DNA of 64,000 bases from contig NZ_CP035281.1 of the NCBI RefSeq assembly GCF_004103735.1, forward strand, positions 1,054,001 to 1,118,000, in the 5' to 3' direction. Positions 44,644 to 53,486 of the stretch are shown here, piece by piece (positions within the stretch are counted from its first letter, which is position 1; each line of letters begins with the position of its first letter). The notes below the pieces were generated by a model. It was not told the DNA's origin. It did no database searches and was given only the letters and a program-made list of their open reading frames with translations. Source of the stretch: Aminipila luticellarii (GTDB lineage Bacteria > Bacillota > Clostridia > Peptostreptococcales > Anaerovoracaceae). The translations under genes were made by a program, and so were the position numbers.

Positions 44644-45561
44644 TTAAATGGGTGATGCTGATTCTCTAAGTTTTTCTATGGTTTTCAGCATATCCTCCGG
44701 AAGGGGGGCTTCCACCTCCATAAAATTTCCGGTTACCGGATGGTAAAAGGACAGAAATCTGGCATGAAGAGCCTGTCTCTCTATCAGCCAAGGATTTTCC
44801 CCGCCATATAAATGATCGCCCAGAACCGGATGACCGATATAAGACATATGCACTCTGATCTGATGGGTACGGCCTGTCTCCAGAAGCAGCTCTACAAGAG
44901 TGTAGCCTGCAGGATACCTTTCTAAGACCTTATAGTGGGTTATGGATGGGTGCCCGCCTTCCACGACTCCGCGCTCCACCCGTTCCGGATCAGGCCGGCC
45001 CAGGGGCGCATTGACCGTTCCCTGATCTTCTTCTATCAAGCCTTTAACGATTGCCACATATCGCTTTGCCACCTTATTCTCTTTCATCTGTTTTGTAAAT
45101 TCGTCCTGACTGTGAGAATTTTTTGCGACCACCAGAAGCCCGGAGGTATTCATATCAAGCCTGTTAATAAAACGGATTTTAAAGTTCTGATTTGTGTCGA
45201 TCATATATTTCATAATACCGTTAGCCATGGTATGGAGCGGGTGACCCTTGGTAGGGTGCACCACATACCCCGGCTGTTTATTGATAATGAGTAAATCACT
45301 GTCTTCAAAAACAGGATATACGTCAATCGGTTCAGGTATAAAATTACTTTTTTCATCAGGAAGCTCAACGGTTATGATATCACCCACATGAGCGGGAAGA
45401 TACATTTTGATTGTTTTTCCGTTTATAAAAACCAAATTATTCTGTTTTAATTTGGTCATTAACCGACCGGAAAAGGTGAAATGATTCCGAACTAAATCCT
45501 TGTAGGAAATGCCGGCATCTTCATCCTTTACGATGTATTGAAATTTATTTGTACTGTTCAT
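44644..45561 (-). CDS. RluA family pseudouridine synthase
   Basis: 305 residues. An S4 RNA-binding domain covers about 12-80 (RLMTKLKQNNLVFINGK). The catalytic domain has RFINRLDMNTSGLLVVAKN, where the aspartate of RLD is the catalytic residue, and TGRTHQIRVHMSYIGHPVLGD. It modifies uridines in rRNA or tRNA; the site cannot be told. It is the last gene of a three-gene minus-strand operon after pepF and nadK, with a seven-base gap to nadK. Confidence 0.93.
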   Translation of the reverse strand: MNSTNKFQYIVKDEDAGISYKDLVRNHFTFSGRLMTKLKQNNLVFINGKTIKMYLPAHVGDIITVELPDEKSNFIPEPIDVYPVFEDSDLLIINKQPGYVVHPTKGHPLHTMANGIMKYMIDTNQNFKIRFINRLDMNTSGLLVVAKNSHSQDEFTKQMKENKVAKRYVAIVKGLIEEDQGTVNAPLGRPDPERVERGVVEGGHPSITHYKVLERYPAGYTLVELLLETGRTHQIRVHMSYIGHPVLGDHLYGGENPWLIERQALHARFLSFYHPVTGNFMEVEAPLPEDMLKTIEKLRESASPI

Positions 45562-45568
45562 GTTACCT

Positions 45569-46375
45569 CTACAAAAATTTGCTTTTTACTTTCGTCCAAA
45601 AATCATAGTTTTCAAAACGCAGCAGATTTACGACTTTATCAGAGAATTCAATATTGATGTTATCGATATTGTTATACGTATACTCCAGATGATCTGTAGT
45701 GATTTTTATGCCGCGTCTTGTCTCATAATCGGGTATAATGCCGAGGGATAAATCCGAAGGCAATAATATGCTCGATGTAAAAGAACGGTATGCGGTGGTG
45801 TTCATAGGTGCGATGGGAGTGACCTGCATCAATTTGAGCCTTGGATCCACGATACAGCCCCCCAGAGAATAGTTGTACGCCGTACTGCCGGCCGGTGTGG
45901 ACACCAATATTCCGTCGCCGCTGAACCGTTCGATAAAGCTTCCTCCGATGGAAATATTTAAATGAACCGATCGGGACAATTCTCCTCTGATAACGATTTC
46001 ATTTAATCCCACATGTTCAAAAGACTGATTATTTTCAGTGAAAACGGTAGCTTTTACCGTTGAGAAGGTCTGAAGGTGATATTTTCCGGTTTTATAGTGG
46101 AAAATAAAATCTGCCAGCTGATTTGGGCTAATTTCCTGAAAAAAGCCTAAATGACCAGTATTAATTCCAATAAATGGAATCTCAGGAAACTGAAATTTAT
46201 GTATTCCCTCGAGAAATGCACCGTCCCCACCAATACAAACAATGAGTTCTGAGTCCGTATCAAGGGACTCAGAAACTATAAAACCACTGCCTTCCAGCTT
46301 TTTTGCCAAAAGCTTTTTTGTTTTCAGAGATACCGGAGTATCATTTGTGTGTATGGTAATGACTCGGTTTTTCAT
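45569..46375 (-). CDS. nadK: NAD kinase
   Basis: 268 residues, normal length for NAD kinase. The GGDG motif appears as VCIGGDGAFLEGI near residue 50, with Ala where most have Thr. IGINTGHLGFFQEI, SGDGILVSTPAGSTAYNYSLGG (NNE/GGxSxxxY-type loop) and VTPIAPMNTTAYRSF are the further signatures. It phosphorylates NAD to NADP. It lies three bases after pepF and seven bases before the rluA-family gene. Confidence 0.93.
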   Translation of the reverse strand: MKNRVITIHTNDTPVSLKTKKLLAKKLEGSGFIVSESLDTDSELIVCIGGDGAFLEGIHKFQFPEIPFIGINTGHLGFFQEISPNQLADFIFHYKTGKYHLQTFSTVKATVFTENNQSFEHVGLNEIVIRGELSRSVHLNISIGGSFIERFSGDGILVSTPAGSTAYNYSLGGCIVDPRLKLMQVTPIAPMNTTAYRSFTSSILLPSDLSLGIIPDYETRRGIKITTDHLEYTYNNIDNINIEFSDKVVNLLRFENYDFWTKVKSKFL

Positions 46376-46378
46376 TTT

Positions 46379-48178
46379 TTATACCAATCTTTCAAATTCA
46401 TCCACGAGTTTTTCAAAGGTTTCCATAGCCTGTTCAATCGGCTTCGGACTGCTCATATCCACACCGGCAATCTTTAACAATTCGATAGGGTAGTTCGATT
46501 CACCGGATTTAAGGAATTCAATATAGTTGTGTACGGCGGTTTTTCCTTCCTTCAAAATCTTATTTGAAATGGCTGTTGCAGCGGAATAACCGGTAGCATA
46601 TTTATACACATAAAACGAATTATAGAAATGAGGAATTCTGGCCCATTCATATCGAATATATTCATCCTCACTTATAACCTCACCAAAATATTTTTTGTTC
46701 AGTTTTTCGTATTCATTGCACATCCATTCGGCGGTAAGCACATCACCGCGTTCAACCGCTTCGTGGGTAAGAAGTTCAAATTCAGCGAACATAGTCTGAC
46801 GAAACAAGGTTGTTCTGAATTCTTCTATATATAAATTTAAAAGATATTTTTTCATGTTTACATCGGTTTCGTTCTTCAGAAGATACTGCATCAGCAAGGA
46901 TTCATTTACAGTGGAAGCGACCTCTGCAGTAAAGATGGAGTGTCCGCCATATACAAAAGGCTGTGCTTCTCTGGTGTAATCTGAATTCATGGAATGACCC
47001 ATTTCGTGAACGATGGTAAAGACATCCTTTAGTTTTTCGGAATAATTCAGAAGAATAAAAGGCATGCTGTCATAGCTTCCGAAGCTATAAGCACCGCTGG
47101 TTTTTCCTTCATTTTCATAAACATCGATCCAGCCCGCTTCAATCCCTTTATTCATTTTAGACAGATACTCTTCGCCTAAAGGAGCGAGACCCGCTCGCAT
47201 GATGTCAAGTGCTTCTTCATAAGAAACGGTTTTATCCGGTATTTCAATCAGAGGAACATATACGTCGTACATGGTCAATTCCTCCACACCTAAGATCTTT
47301 TTACGAAGCTTCATATATCGGTGAAGGGTAGGAAGATTCTTATTTACCACATCCACCAGATTATGATACACTTCTTTTTCAATGTTGTCGCTGGACAGGG
47401 TTGCCGCTAAAGAGGAATCATATTTACGAATCCTTGCACTGACAGCATCGGTTTTGGTGTTGTAGTTATAGGTGGTCGCAATGGTATTGATCTGCTTTTT
47501 ATATGCTTCGTACATGCGTTCGAACGCATCTTTTCGGATTCTTCTGTCGTAAGATTCCATGAAGTTGATATATTTGCCGTGGGTGATTTCGACCACATCT
47601 CCATCTTCATCTATGATGGTTCCGAATTTAATATCCGCATTGTTCAGCATGGAAAAAATATCTTTTGTAGCAGAAGTGACCTCGCTCATTTGAGCCAAAA
47701 TATTTTCTTCGGCTTTTGACAGAACATGAGCCTTTTCTCGTAAAATGTCCAGAATCAGGTATTCGTAGAGCTTTAGTCCAGGCTCTTCCTTGATGAAACC
47801 CAGCAGCTTCTCTTCGGGAATCTCCAAAAGCTCCGGAGTAAAGAAAGACATGGAGGCGGAAGCTTTAGCCAGTAAAGTATGGCATTTGTCTGAAAAGGCC
47901 TGATACTTTGTAACTCTGTTATCCTCATCCAGTTTCATCCGTGCATATACGTAAACCTTTTCAGCTACCTGCCAAATTTTATCCTTTTCTTGAAAAGCTT
48001 CCAGCAGCAGTTCCGCACTTTCTCCCAGCCTGCCGGAGTATTTAACGTATTCGTCAGACATCTGCATGACTGCATTGTAATCCTTATCCCAATCCGCTTC
48101 ATTTGGATACATACTTTCAATATTCCACTTGTACTTTTGATCAATTTGATCTCTGGTTTTTGTTTTTTTATCGCTCAT
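46379..48178 (-). CDS. pepF: oligoendopeptidase F (M3 metallopeptidase)
   Basis: 599 residues, full length. The zinc motif HEMGHSMNSD (HExxH) lies near residue 390, with the third ligand in FTAEVASTVNESLL (E-x-x-S). YEQYATGY-type ending KYATGYSAATAISNKIL is typical of PepF. It degrades cytoplasmic oligopeptides. It is the first gene of the pepF-nadK-rluA operon and divergent from an acidic protein gene. Confidence 0.94.
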   Translation of the reverse strand: MSDKKTKTRDQIDQKYKWNIESMYPNEADWDKDYNAVMQMSDEYVKYSGRLGESAELLLEAFQEKDKIWQVAEKVYVYARMKLDEDNRVTKYQAFSDKCHTLLAKASASMSFFTPELLEIPEEKLLGFIKEEPGLKLYEYLILDILREKAHVLSKAEENILAQMSEVTSATKDIFSMLNNADIKFGTIIDEDGDVVEITHGKYINFMESYDRRIRKDAFERMYEAYKKQINTIATTYNYNTKTDAVSARIRKYDSSLAATLSSDNIEKEVYHNLVDVVNKNLPTLHRYMKLRKKILGVEELTMYDVYVPLIEIPDKTVSYEEALDIMRAGLAPLGEEYLSKMNKGIEAGWIDVYENEGKTSGAYSFGSYDSMPFILLNYSEKLKDVFTIVHEMGHSMNSDYTREAQPFVYGGHSIFTAEVASTVNESLLMQYLLKNETDVNMKKYLLNLYIEEFRTTLFRQTMFAEFELLTHEAVERGDVLTAEWMCNEYEKLNKKYFGEVISEDEYIRYEWARIPHFYNSFYVYKYATGYSAATAISNKILKEGKTAVHNYIEFLKSGESNYPIELLKIAGVDMSSPKPIEQAMETFEKLVDEFERLV

Positions 48179-48383
48179 TTTAAACCTCCATGTAAAAGTA
48201 ATATTAGTTTCTATTTACATATCATTTATAATTGTTTAATATAATATGTATTACATGCCCCATTTTATAATGGAATATAGCAAAAATTTTAGTAGCAAGA
48301 CCGCATACTAATTAATGAAATTATTATACCACAAATATTGGGTTAAATGTATTTTTAAAATATTAAAGTGAGGGATCGTGAAC

Positions 48384-49016
48384 ATGAATTATGAAGAATT
48401 ATTAAAATTATTGGATATTGACAGTCCAGAGGAATTTCAGTATTTTGAGCATTTTGCCGATTTGATGGAGTGTGCTGCACCTGTTTCTTATGAGGCTCTT
48501 TTTGAACTGGCATCACAAATGGATAAAAAGATACTGGCGGAATTGATTGAAAACTATTTTGATGAAATTTCGGAAGGGCTGCCCGATGACGGAACAGAAG
48601 CCTTTACGTTTTTAAAAAATGTCAGCATGGCATTAAGAGGGATGCTGAGACTAATACCGGCAGATGAAGAAGAAGAGACCAGAGAACTGGTGGGCTTTGT
48701 GGAAGAGTTGGAGAAGTTTAGAAACTGGTATGTGGCGGACAGTACGATCGAGTGTACCCTTAAAAAGGATGGAACTGCCCAAAAAGTAACCTTCTTCGAG
48801 GCATTGGTTCTGTCCAGAATGGAAAAATTAAACGGAGAAGAATATTTCTATGGATTTGATGATGGATTGGACTATCAGCTGGATGAATATGCGGTTTCCT
48901 TTAGTGATGCTCTTCGTGCAGAGGAAGAGGAAGAAGGGTATATAGAAGAGGAGCTGGAGGAAAATCATGAATCCGAGTACAGGAGCGGACTGGAGGAAGA
49001 CGAGTACGACTTTTAG
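48384..49016 (+). CDS. acidic protein of unknown function
   Basis: 210 residues from the ATG at 48384 (GAGGG nine bases upstream); a GTG six bases earlier is too close to that site. The protein is predominantly helical and strongly acidic, especially the last 50 residues (ALRAEEEEEGYIEEELEE). It has no signal peptide and no membrane segment. The IIa-like helical start (EELLKLLDIDSPEEFQYFEHF) and the ECTLKKDGTAQKVTFFEALVL segment give no recognised family. Located divergent from pepF and just ahead of a small Cys-rich gene. Confidence 0.8.
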   Translation: MNYEELLKLLDIDSPEEFQYFEHFADLMECAAPVSYEALFELASQMDKKILAELIENYFDEISEGLPDDGTEAFTFLKNVSMALRGMLRLIPADEEEETRELVGFVEELEKFRNWYVADSTIECTLKKDGTAQKVTFFEALVLSRMEKLNGEEYFYGFDDGLDYQLDEYAVSFSDALRAEEEEEGYIEEELEENHESEYRSGLEEDEYDF

Positions 49017-49079
49017 CACACATTTCAGGGTATTTGCATAGTATGATTAATAATATTATCTTACATATGGAGGTGCACT

Positions 49080-49283
49080 ATGGGCGACGGTAATTTTTGT
49101 GAAAAGGATTGTTTCAGAGACTGCAACTGTAAAGAAGATAAATGCTTTGACGAATGTAGCTGCAATAATGACTGCGGCGGCGTGGGTTCAGGACATATCA
49201 TTCTGATTCTAATTGTTCTTTACTTGCTGTTCTGCAATAATAACAATTGCAGGGGCGGAGGGCTATTCGGCGGATTGTTTTAA
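49080..49283 (+). CDS. small Cys-rich single-pass membrane protein
   Basis: 67 residues. The N-terminal half holds nine cysteines in short intervals (CEKDCFRDCNC and CSCNNDC), followed by a hydrophobic helix (IILILIVLYLLF) and a Gly-rich tail, GGGLFGGLF. The layout resembles small YjcZ-like and coat-associated proteins of spore formers, but the cysteine cluster is unusual. A metal-binding or disulfide role is possible. GGAGGTG precedes the ATG. Confidence 0.75.
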   Translation: MGDGNFCEKDCFRDCNCKEDKCFDECSCNNDCGGVGSGHIILILIVLYLLFCNNNNCRGGGLFGGLF

Positions 49284-49307
49284 AAAAAGATCATAAGATA
49301 GTCATGT

Positions 49308-49341
49308 ATTAATTTATTAATACCCTTATTAATAAATTAAT
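49308..49341. repeat. 14-bp perfect inverted repeat (AT only)
   Basis: ATTAATTTATTAAT (49308-49321) and its exact complement (49328-49341) around ACCCTT. It is too AT-rich to be a strong terminator and directly precedes one. Confidence 0.6.
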
Positions 49342-49347
49342 AAAATG

Positions 49348-49374
49348 CGGAGCTGATTGGCTCCGTTTTTTTTT
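49348..49374 (+). terminator. rho-independent terminator
   Basis: CGGAGC (49348-49353) and GCTCCG (49360-49365), followed by nine T residues. Confidence 0.9.
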
Positions 49375-49482
49375 GCGCTGTATTCTTTAAAAAATTTTGC
49401 TGAAAACATATTTGTTGAATTTAGAAGGCCTAAAGAATTCTAATTTTAAAAATTATAAAAATAATAAACCGGATTTTAATAC

Positions 49483-49498
49483 TGGCATATTTTTTGCT
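49483..49498 (+). promoter_or_regulatory. sigma-54 (-24/-12) promoter of the GABA operon
   Basis: TGGCATATTTTTTGCT matches TGGCACRNNNNTTGCW at all defined positions except C to T at position 6. The GG and GC are correctly spaced. It lies about 110 bases before the gabT ATG, and a sigma-54 activator gene follows the operon. No upstream activator site is certain: ATTCTTTA (49382-49389) and TAAAGAAT (49431-49438) form an inverted pair about 45-100 bases upstream. Confidence 0.85.
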
Positions 49499-49514
49499 CT
49501 TCTATAAGACATAC

Positions 49515-49574
49515 ATTCTATCACCGTGCTGAAACACTGGATAGAATATAAACGGTAACGGTTTAGCAACCGTT
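49515..49574 (+). promoter_or_regulatory. two hairpins in the gabT 5' leader
   Basis: ATTCTATC (49515-49522) pairs with GATAGAAT (49540-49547), and AACGGTT (49557-49563) pairs with AACCGTT (49568-49574). Both lie downstream of the sigma-54 promoter, so they would be in the mRNA leader. Their role is unknown. Confidence 0.45.
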
Positions 49575-49608
49575 TTGTATGGTGATCATTAATAATGGAG
49601 GAGAAAAA

Positions 49609-50964
49609 ATGGAACTGAAAAATGCATTACCTAAAATTATTACATCAGAGCTTCCCGGTGAAAAGGCGAGGAGAGTGATTGAGAGAAGACAAGGTTCTAT
49701 TCCAAATGCAATCAAATGTGTATATCCCTGTGTTATGGCAAGGGCTGAAGGCGCCATGTTTGAAGATGTGGACGGAAATCTTTTCTTAGATTGGGTAGGC
49801 GGTGTAGGTGTTACCAATGTGGGATACAGTCAACCGGCCGTTATAAAAGCGGTGCAGAACCAGGCAGAAAAGTATTTTCATAGTATGATGAACATTACCA
49901 CGCACGAAGGCTATATTAAGCTGGCAGAGAAAATGAATGAAATAGTTCCCGTAAGAGGAAGTCATAAAAAAACCATGTTTTTAAACAGTGGTGCGGAAGC
50001 TGATGAAAATGCTGTAAAAATTGCTAAAGCTTATACGGGCAGACCCAATATTCTCGTATTCAGCGGAGCTTTCCACGGCAGGACTCTTATGACCATGGCC
50101 ATGACCGGAAAGAAAGCGTATGCAATTGGAATGGGGCCTTTCCCGGATGGAGTGTATCGGGTGGAATATCCATACTTATATCGAGCACCTAAAGGCTTGA
50201 CCGAAGAAGAAGCCATCCAGTATTTTGTAAAAAAGGTGGAGGAGGCCTTTATAGAATGCTCGCCGGCAGAATACATAGCAGCTGTTGTTTTAGAACCGAT
50301 TCAGGGCGAGGGAGGTTTTGTTCCGGCTCCGATGGAATGGGTAAAGGCTGTGAGAAAAATCTGTGATGAGAAAGGGATTTTGTTAATAGCCGATGAAGTT
50401 CAAACCGGGTTTGCACGTTCAGGAAAAATGTTTGCAAGCGAGTATTGGGCTGAAAGTGACTGTGCTCCCGACATCCTTACCTCAGCTAAATCCATTGCAG
50501 GGGGTGTTCCTTTAAGTGCGGTGACCACTCGTGCCGAGATTATGGATAAAGTGCCTGCCGGCACCATAGGCGGAACCTATTGCGGAAATGCACTAGCCTG
50601 TGCTGCGGCTTTAGCGGTCATTGACATTATGGAAAAGGAGGATTTTCCGGGGAAAGCCTTAAGAATATCCGAAAAGGTCATGGGCGTTTGGAAACAGTGG
50701 CAGGAAAAATACGACGTGATAGGAGATGTTAGAGGCATCGGCTGTATGATGGGCATCGAATTTGTTAAAGATAAAGAAACAAAGGAACCACATGTTGAAC
50801 TGGTCAATAATATCGTTCAAGAGGCTGTAAAGCATGGACTTCTGTTAGAAAGTGCGGGAACCTACGGAAATGTTATCCGCTTCCTTGCTCCCCTTGTCAT
50901 TACCGAAGAGCAGGTAGATAAAGGGCTGGAGATTTATGAGAATGCTATAAAAGCGAGCCTGTAA
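49609..50964 (+). CDS. gabT: 4-aminobutyrate aminotransferase
   Basis: 451 residues from the ATG at 49609, with GGAGGAG upstream. Class III aminotransferase with the NSGAEADENAVKIAK segment, PIQGEGGFVPAP, ADEVQTGFARSG and the PLP lysine in LTSAKSIAGG (about 294). It converts 4-aminobutyrate and a 2-oxoacid to succinate semialdehyde. It is the first gene of the operon with CoA-transferase, dehydrogenase, dehydratase and permease, which supports this substrate. Transcription should depend on sigma-54 and the activator encoded at 56.5-58 kb. Confidence 0.93.
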   Translation: MELKNALPKIITSELPGEKARRVIERRQGSIPNAIKCVYPCVMARAEGAMFEDVDGNLFLDWVGGVGVTNVGYSQPAVIKAVQNQAEKYFHSMMNITTHEGYIKLAEKMNEIVPVRGSHKKTMFLNSGAEADENAVKIAKAYTGRPNILVFSGAFHGRTLMTMAMTGKKAYAIGMGPFPDGVYRVEYPYLYRAPKGLTEEEAIQYFVKKVEEAFIECSPAEYIAAVVLEPIQGEGGFVPAPMEWVKAVRKICDEKGILLIADEVQTGFARSGKMFASEYWAESDCAPDILTSAKSIAGGVPLSAVTTRAEIMDKVPAGTIGGTYCGNALACAAALAVIDIMEKEDFPGKALRISEKVMGVWKQWQEKYDVIGDVRGIGCMMGIEFVKDKETKEPHVELVNNIVQEAVKHGLLLESAGTYGNVIRFLAPLVITEEQVDKGLEIYENAIKASL

Positions 50965-50978
50965 GGGGGGACTTTGAA

Positions 50979-52301
50979 ATGGGATGGCAGGAACAATATC
51001 GAACGTGTATTTGTACGCCTGAAGAAGCCGTATCCCACATTAAGGACGGGGATGTGGTTTTCCTAGGGCATGCTGTGGGAGAGCCAAAGGTTTTAGTGGA
51101 TGCGATGGTTGCCAATGCAGAAAGCTATCACGGAGTCATCATAAAACATATGGTCAGCTTAGGCTCGGGAGCTTATGCAGCGCCTGATCTCAAGGAGCAT
51201 TTTACGGCAAGTCCCATCTTTGCCAGCGCCAATGTAAGAGCAGCGATTGAAGAGGGAATGGCCGATTTTATCCCGATGTTTTTTCATGAAGTGCCCATTA
51301 TGATCAGAAAGGGCAAATTGAAGTGTGATGTGCTGATGACACAGGTAACGCCGCCGGATCAAAACGGATATTGCAGCTTGGGAACTTCTGTAGACTATAC
51401 TTTTCAAGCGTTGAAATCGGCTGGAACGGTAATTGTACAGATGAATGACCAATTACCGAGGACCTTTGGGGAAAAGGTGCACATTTCAGAATTGGATTAC
51501 ATAGTGGAAGCATCTGTACCTCTTTATGAATCAAAGCCTGCTGTGATTGGAGAGACAGAAATGGCGATTGGCAAGCATTGTGTTTCCTTGATTGAAGATC
51601 AATCCACTTTGCAGCTGGGCATTGGCGGCATTCCGGACGCTGTTGTACAAATGCTGGGTGACAGAAAGGATCTGGGCATTCACTCGGAAATGATTGCGGA
51701 CGGAACCATTCAGTTGTATGAAAAAGGGGTCATTACCGGCAGATATAAGACGGAAAATAAGTGGAAAATGACGGTTACCTTTTTAATGGGAACAAAAAAA
51801 TTATATGATTTTGCTCATAACAATCCGGAGGTAGAAGTGCGGCCGGTGGATTATGTGAATCATCCGGCAGTTGTAATGAGACAGCATCGTATGGTAGCCA
51901 TTAATTCCGCTATTCAAACAGATTTGATGGGGCAGATCGTAGCAGATACCATAGGCAAGCGCCAATTTTCCGGAGTGGGCGGTCAGGTGGATTTTGTTCG
52001 GGGCGCCGCAATGGCAGAGGATGGAAAATCTATTATTGCCATGCCGTCCTTTACGCAAAAGAGGGATGGACGAATCTTATCCAAAATCGTACCGTTCATA
52101 GATGAAGGGGCAGCGGTGACCACCTCCAGAAATGATATTGATTATATTATTACGGAGAATGGCGTTGCTGAAATGAAAGGCAAGACTCTTCGCGAAAGGG
52201 CAAAAAACCTGATTCAGATTGCACACGAAAGTGTTAAAGAAGAATTAAGATATGAATTTGAACGAAGATTTCATGAAAAACCGTTTTCAATGAGAAAATA
52301 A
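50979..52301 (+). CDS. abfT: 4-hydroxybutyrate CoA-transferase
   Basis: 440 residues, the Cat2/AbfT type of family I CoA-transferase. The catalytic glutamate lies in GIHSEMIADG at residue 237, which matches the known active-site Glu of the C. aminobutyricum enzyme within one residue. LGIGGIPDAVV and GVGGQVDFVRGAA form the CoA-binding loops. It moves CoA from acetyl-CoA to 4-hydroxybutyrate. It starts 14 bases after gabT. Confidence 0.93.
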   Translation: MGWQEQYRTCICTPEEAVSHIKDGDVVFLGHAVGEPKVLVDAMVANAESYHGVIIKHMVSLGSGAYAAPDLKEHFTASPIFASANVRAAIEEGMADFIPMFFHEVPIMIRKGKLKCDVLMTQVTPPDQNGYCSLGTSVDYTFQALKSAGTVIVQMNDQLPRTFGEKVHISELDYIVEASVPLYESKPAVIGETEMAIGKHCVSLIEDQSTLQLGIGGIPDAVVQMLGDRKDLGIHSEMIADGTIQLYEKGVITGRYKTENKWKMTVTFLMGTKKLYDFAHNNPEVEVRPVDYVNHPAVVMRQHRMVAINSAIQTDLMGQIVADTIGKRQFSGVGGQVDFVRGAAMAEDGKSIIAMPSFTQKRDGRILSKIVPFIDEGAAVTTSRNDIDYIITENGVAEMKGKTLRERAKNLIQIAHESVKEELRYEFERRFHEKPFSMRK

Positions 52302-52344
52302 GCGAATAAAGACGGAATTTGCTTATATTAAAGGAGGAAAAGGG

Positions 52345-53466
52345 ATGTTAGCATTAAGAATAGTACCGAAAATATTCTATTTTGATACATTTAAAGCATT
52401 TAATGAAGAATTTCATCTGGGAAAAAGAGATGTTTTGGTAACCAATGAGTGGATGTATACACCGTATGTCAAACCGTTAGATATTGATATAAATGTCATT
52501 TTTCAGGAAAAGTTCGGATCGGGCGAGCCTTCTGATGAAATGATTGACGCCATGGCAAAAAAAATCAAAGAATATGATTTTGACCGGATTGTTGCATTTG
52601 GCGGCGGAACGATCGTGGATATTTGTAAGATCTTAGCATTAGAAGTACCGGAAAAATCCGTAGATTTATTTACAGGAGCAGCAGCACCTAAAAAAATCAA
52701 AAAATTAGTCGTTGTCCCGACCACCTGTGGAACAGGCAGTGAAGTGACCAATGTGGCTATTGCGGAATTAAAGTCTCTGCATACGAAGAAAGGCTTGGCC
52801 GTGGAAGAAACGTATGCGGATGCCGCCGTTTTAATTCCGGAGTCTCTGGGCGGACTTCCGGATTATGTTTTTGCTACCAGTTCCATTGATGCACTAATTC
52901 ATGCCATTGAATCCTATCTATCCCCAAAAGCTTCTGTATTTACGGAAATGTACTCCTTAAAAGCGATAGAAATGATTATGGACGGATATAAAAAGATATT
53001 GGAAAAGGGGAATACAAAAGAAAACAGACTGCCGTATTTAAAGAATTTTGCCATTGCCTCAAATTATGCGGGGATTGCATTTGGAAATGCGGGCTGTGCA
53101 GCCGTTCATGCTTTGTCCTACAGCATTGGCGGAGCCTTCCATGTACCCCATGGAGAAGCAAACTATCAGTTCTTTACCGAAGTATTTAAGATGTATGTGC
53201 GAAAAAGTCCGAATGGAAAGATTGTAAAGGCCAACCAAATTTTCGCGGATATTCTGGGGTGCGATGTGAAGGATGTTTATGAAGAGCTTGATAAGTTCTT
53301 AGGTCAATTAATTGGTAAAAGACCGCTGAAGGAATACGGAATGACACAGGAACAAATTGGTGAATTCACAGAAAGCACCATAGAGAACCAGCAGAGACTT
53401 TTAGCCAATAATTATGTACCGCTGTCGCAGGCTGAAATTCGTGAAATCTTTAAGAACCTTTATTAG
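52345..53466 (+). CDS. abfH: 4-hydroxybutyrate dehydrogenase (Fe-type alcohol dehydrogenase)
   Basis: 373 residues of the group III iron-containing alcohol dehydrogenase family. FGGGTIVDICKI is the dinucleotide-binding loop; SSIDALIHAIESYLSP and HALSYSIGGAFHVPHGEANY carry the metal-binding aspartate and histidines. It reduces succinate semialdehyde to 4-hydroxybutyrate, joining GabT to the CoA-transferase. The specific role rests on the operon context. Confidence 0.92.
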   Translation: MLALRIVPKIFYFDTFKAFNEEFHLGKRDVLVTNEWMYTPYVKPLDIDINVIFQEKFGSGEPSDEMIDAMAKKIKEYDFDRIVAFGGGTIVDICKILALEVPEKSVDLFTGAAAPKKIKKLVVVPTTCGTGSEVTNVAIAELKSLHTKKGLAVEETYADAAVLIPESLGGLPDYVFATSSIDALIHAIESYLSPKASVFTEMYSLKAIEMIMDGYKKILEKGNTKENRLPYLKNFAIASNYAGIAFGNAGCAAVHALSYSIGGAFHVPHGEANYQFFTEVFKMYVRKSPNGKIVKANQIFADILGCDVKDVYEELDKFLGQLIGKRPLKEYGMTQEQIGEFTESTIENQQRLLANNYVPLSQAEIREIFKNLY

Positions 53467-53486
53467 TGGGATAGGAGGAAAATAGA

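Noticed and set aside
49308-49341. AT-only inverted repeat as a terminator
   Set aside because: The stem has no GC pairs; a proper terminator follows at 49348.
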